A DNA stretch of 6,647 nt from a bacterium (GTDB lineage Bacteria; Patescibacteriota; Gracilibacteria; UM-FILTER-43-11), in assembly GCA_030426875.1 (NCBI GenBank), contig JAUHXI010000078.1:1-6647 (forward strand), read 5' to 3'. How positions within the stretch are numbered: position 1 is the first letter of the stretch; every line of letters starts with the position of its first letter. The translations under genes and the position numbers were made by a program. The notes beneath the pieces were generated by a model. The model did no database searches. It was not told where the DNA came from and saw only the letters and a list, made by a program, of their open reading frames with translations. Positions 5,752 to 6,647 of the stretch are shown here, one piece after another.

Positions 5752-6215
5752 ATGGCTGGAAGTAGTAAAAAAATCCGAGACTAGGAGGTCTTGTTGGACT
5801 AGCATTGGCAGCATCTTTAGGGGGTCAAGCCTGCACTCCTGAAAAGCCAATTGCAGAAGCAGGTCGAAGTGATGTGCAAGATTTGCTGGCTAGCCCACAA
5901 GGAGATGGAGTCTCAGTGCAAATTGAAGCGATGGAGAGTTCTCAGAATGGTAATTTGGACCATGATGAGGAAGTTTATGGTAACATATTATGTCACCACC
6001 CCAGTTTAGAAGGGCACGCAGTCGATGATTTCAGAGTTGGAAGTGGGCCATCCGAAAATCTCTATAGCCTAATTGATAATGAAATGAACGGTGGTTTATC
6101 CCCTGATCAGCTCGAAGAGCTAGCAGCACTTTCTAATATTGATTATAAAGAGAGAACACCTGAGGAAAGTGCCAGGTTGAAAGATCTCCGTAAAATGAAT
6201 GGAAATGCTGAATGA
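5752..6215 (+). CDS. Small lipoprotein-like exported protein, frameshifted in its signal peptide
   Basis: Function not recognised. ATG at 5752 opens MAGSSKK and then hits TAG at 5782 after IRD. The -1 frame, entered at the A7 run (5767-5773), continues NPRLGGLVGLALAASLGGQA, then Cys, and runs to TGA at 6213-6215. Joined, this gives a 154-residue protein with a basic n-region, a hydrophobic core and a weak lipobox (GQA-C), so a lipoprotein or a signal-peptidase I substrate. Without the shift, the only start is TTG 5805, which keeps only part of the hydrophobic core and no basic residues. The mature part is acidic, with NGNLDHDEEVYG, CHHP, and a helical C-terminus with repeated Pro-x-x-x/Leu patterns (LSPDQLEELAALSN, RTPEESARLKDL). 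The late frame seems intact, arguing against an old pseudogene. Causes could be a lost A in sequence, slippage, or programmed frameshifting. Confidence 0.65.
5767..5773 (+). other. A7 homopolymer joining the two frames of the lipoprotein-like gene
   Basis: In the ATG frame this run is read AAA AAA A(TC). A -1 slip of the Lys tRNA, or one additional A, leads into AAT CCG AGA and the long downstream frame. The in-frame TAA at 5766-5768 of the downstream frame shows that frame cannot extend further upstream on its own. Confidence 0.6.
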
Positions 6216-6235
6216 TGGCAATATGGTTAAATCAT

Positions 6236-6277
6236 AAAAGAGCCTAGGACAATTCAGCTAAGAGGCTCTTTTGTTTT
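6236..6277 (+). terminator. Intrinsic terminator after the lipoprotein-like gene
   Basis: AAAAGAGCCT (6236-6245) pairs perfectly over 10 bases with AGGCTCTTTT (6263-6272) around a 17-base loop. The T-rich tail runs on as TTTTGTTTT to about 6277. It lies 21 bases after the TGA stop and separates this gene from the next promoter. Confidence 0.8.
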
Positions 6278-6302
6278 GCCCACCCTAAATAGCGCCAGCC
6301 TA

Positions 6303-6331
6303 TTTGCAAATTTAAATATTTATTGTACGAT
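6303..6331 (+). promoter_or_regulatory. Candidate promoter of the right-edge gene
   Basis: TTTGCAA (6303-6309) and TACGAT (6326-6331) are 16 bases apart, the same geometry as the elements upstream of 5752. The predicted leader is about 23 bases, A/T-rich, and has no Shine-Dalgarno before ATG at 6361. Confidence 0.4.
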
Positions 6332-6360
6332 GTTACTGTAATATTTTTTTATTTCACATT

Positions 6361-6647
6361 ATGGTTGCTAAAAAACCTCCTGGAGCGCTTACTTTTAGAA
6401 TGGATTTGACAGATTTGACAGGGGAATTTGAGGCTAAATTTGTTGCTGAATTTAGAGGCGAGGTCGCTGAATGTGTGTTTCAGCATCGCTCTCCAAATCT
6501 AGATCGTGATCAACCTCTAAGAAGAACATCTTATCAGGTTGTTGAATTGGATGATTTGCGAATTCTTAGAGATCCTAACTTAAGTCAGGAAGAGGCTGTA
6601 GAATATATACAACTTTTGCATATTAATTTTGAGGACAGGTCGCTTGA
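6361..6647 (+). CDS. Hypothetical protein, partial at right edge
   Basis: Function not recognised. ATG at 6361 opens a frame that is still open at the window end; 95 residues are visible, beginning MVAKKPPGALTFRMDLTDLT. There is no signal peptide or membrane segment, so a cytoplasmic location is likely. The visible part is charged, with DLTDLTGEFEAKFVAEFRGE (a 9-base tandem repeat at 6403-6420 encodes DLT-DLT) and a helical LSQEEAVEYIQLLH near the edge. The start is supported by a preceding terminator, a promoter-like element, and CATTATGG context similar to the start at 5752. It is transcribed separately from the upstream gene. No family is proposed. Confidence 0.6.
   Translation, partial: MVAKKPPGALTFRMDLTDLTGEFEAKFVAEFRGEVAECVFQHRSPNLDRDQPLRRTSYQVVELDDLRILRDPNLSQEEAVEYIQLLHINFEDRSL

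Noticed and set aside
1..6647. CRISPR arrays, tRNA/rRNA genes, insertion sequences
   Set aside because: No regularly spaced repeats, cloverleaf-like sequences, transposase frames or terminal inverted repeats were found.

Overview
The window looks like a bacterial chromosome segment. It carries one leftward block (ruvA, pgi, then four type IV pilus minor-pilin-like genes) and, beyond a divergent intergenic region, two short rightward genes of unknown function. The organism reads the standard code: TGA ends pgi, two pilin genes and the rightward lipoprotein-like gene, and no TGA interrupts the others. Almost no start has a Shine-Dalgarno sequence; starts are preceded by A/T-rich tracts. The short RuvA (188 aa) and Pgi (426 aa), and pilin motifs such as AREGIEAMRNVRDSNWL, would fit a small-genome Patescibacteria/CPR lineage such as Peregrinibacteria. 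That assignment is inference, with only moderate confidence.

Layout on the minus strand, in transcription order: a promoter near 5635-5663; ruvA (5568-5002, Holliday-junction binding); pgi (4967-3687, glucose-6-phosphate isomerase); a GspH/FimT-like pseudopilin (3604-2948); a PilV-like pilin (2900-2112); a PilW/PulJ-like pilin (1918-929); and a PilX/GspK-like protein (863 to beyond the left edge). The order FimT-PilV-PilW-PilX matches classical minor-pilin operons, whose products prime the pilus and sit at its tip. Three of these proteins carry aspartate-rich, calcium-loop-like insertions.

On the plus strand, a small lipoprotein-like exported protein (5752-6215) appears frameshifted at an A7 run inside its signal peptide and is followed by a good intrinsic terminator (6236-6277). 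A second gene of unknown function begins at 6361 and runs off the right edge. A TTTGCAA element lies exactly 58 bases upstream of both ATG codons, which suggests a shared promoter design.

The most notable observation is that the two adjacent pilin genes for GspH and PilV have no ATG, GTG, TTG or CTG, in any frame, that could supply their prepilin leader. In both, an ATA codon sits exactly where a start would give a normal 10-11 residue basic leader. No stretch over 300 bases lacks a gene; the longest gaps are 1919-2111, 5569-5751 and 6216-6360, and their contents are listed.
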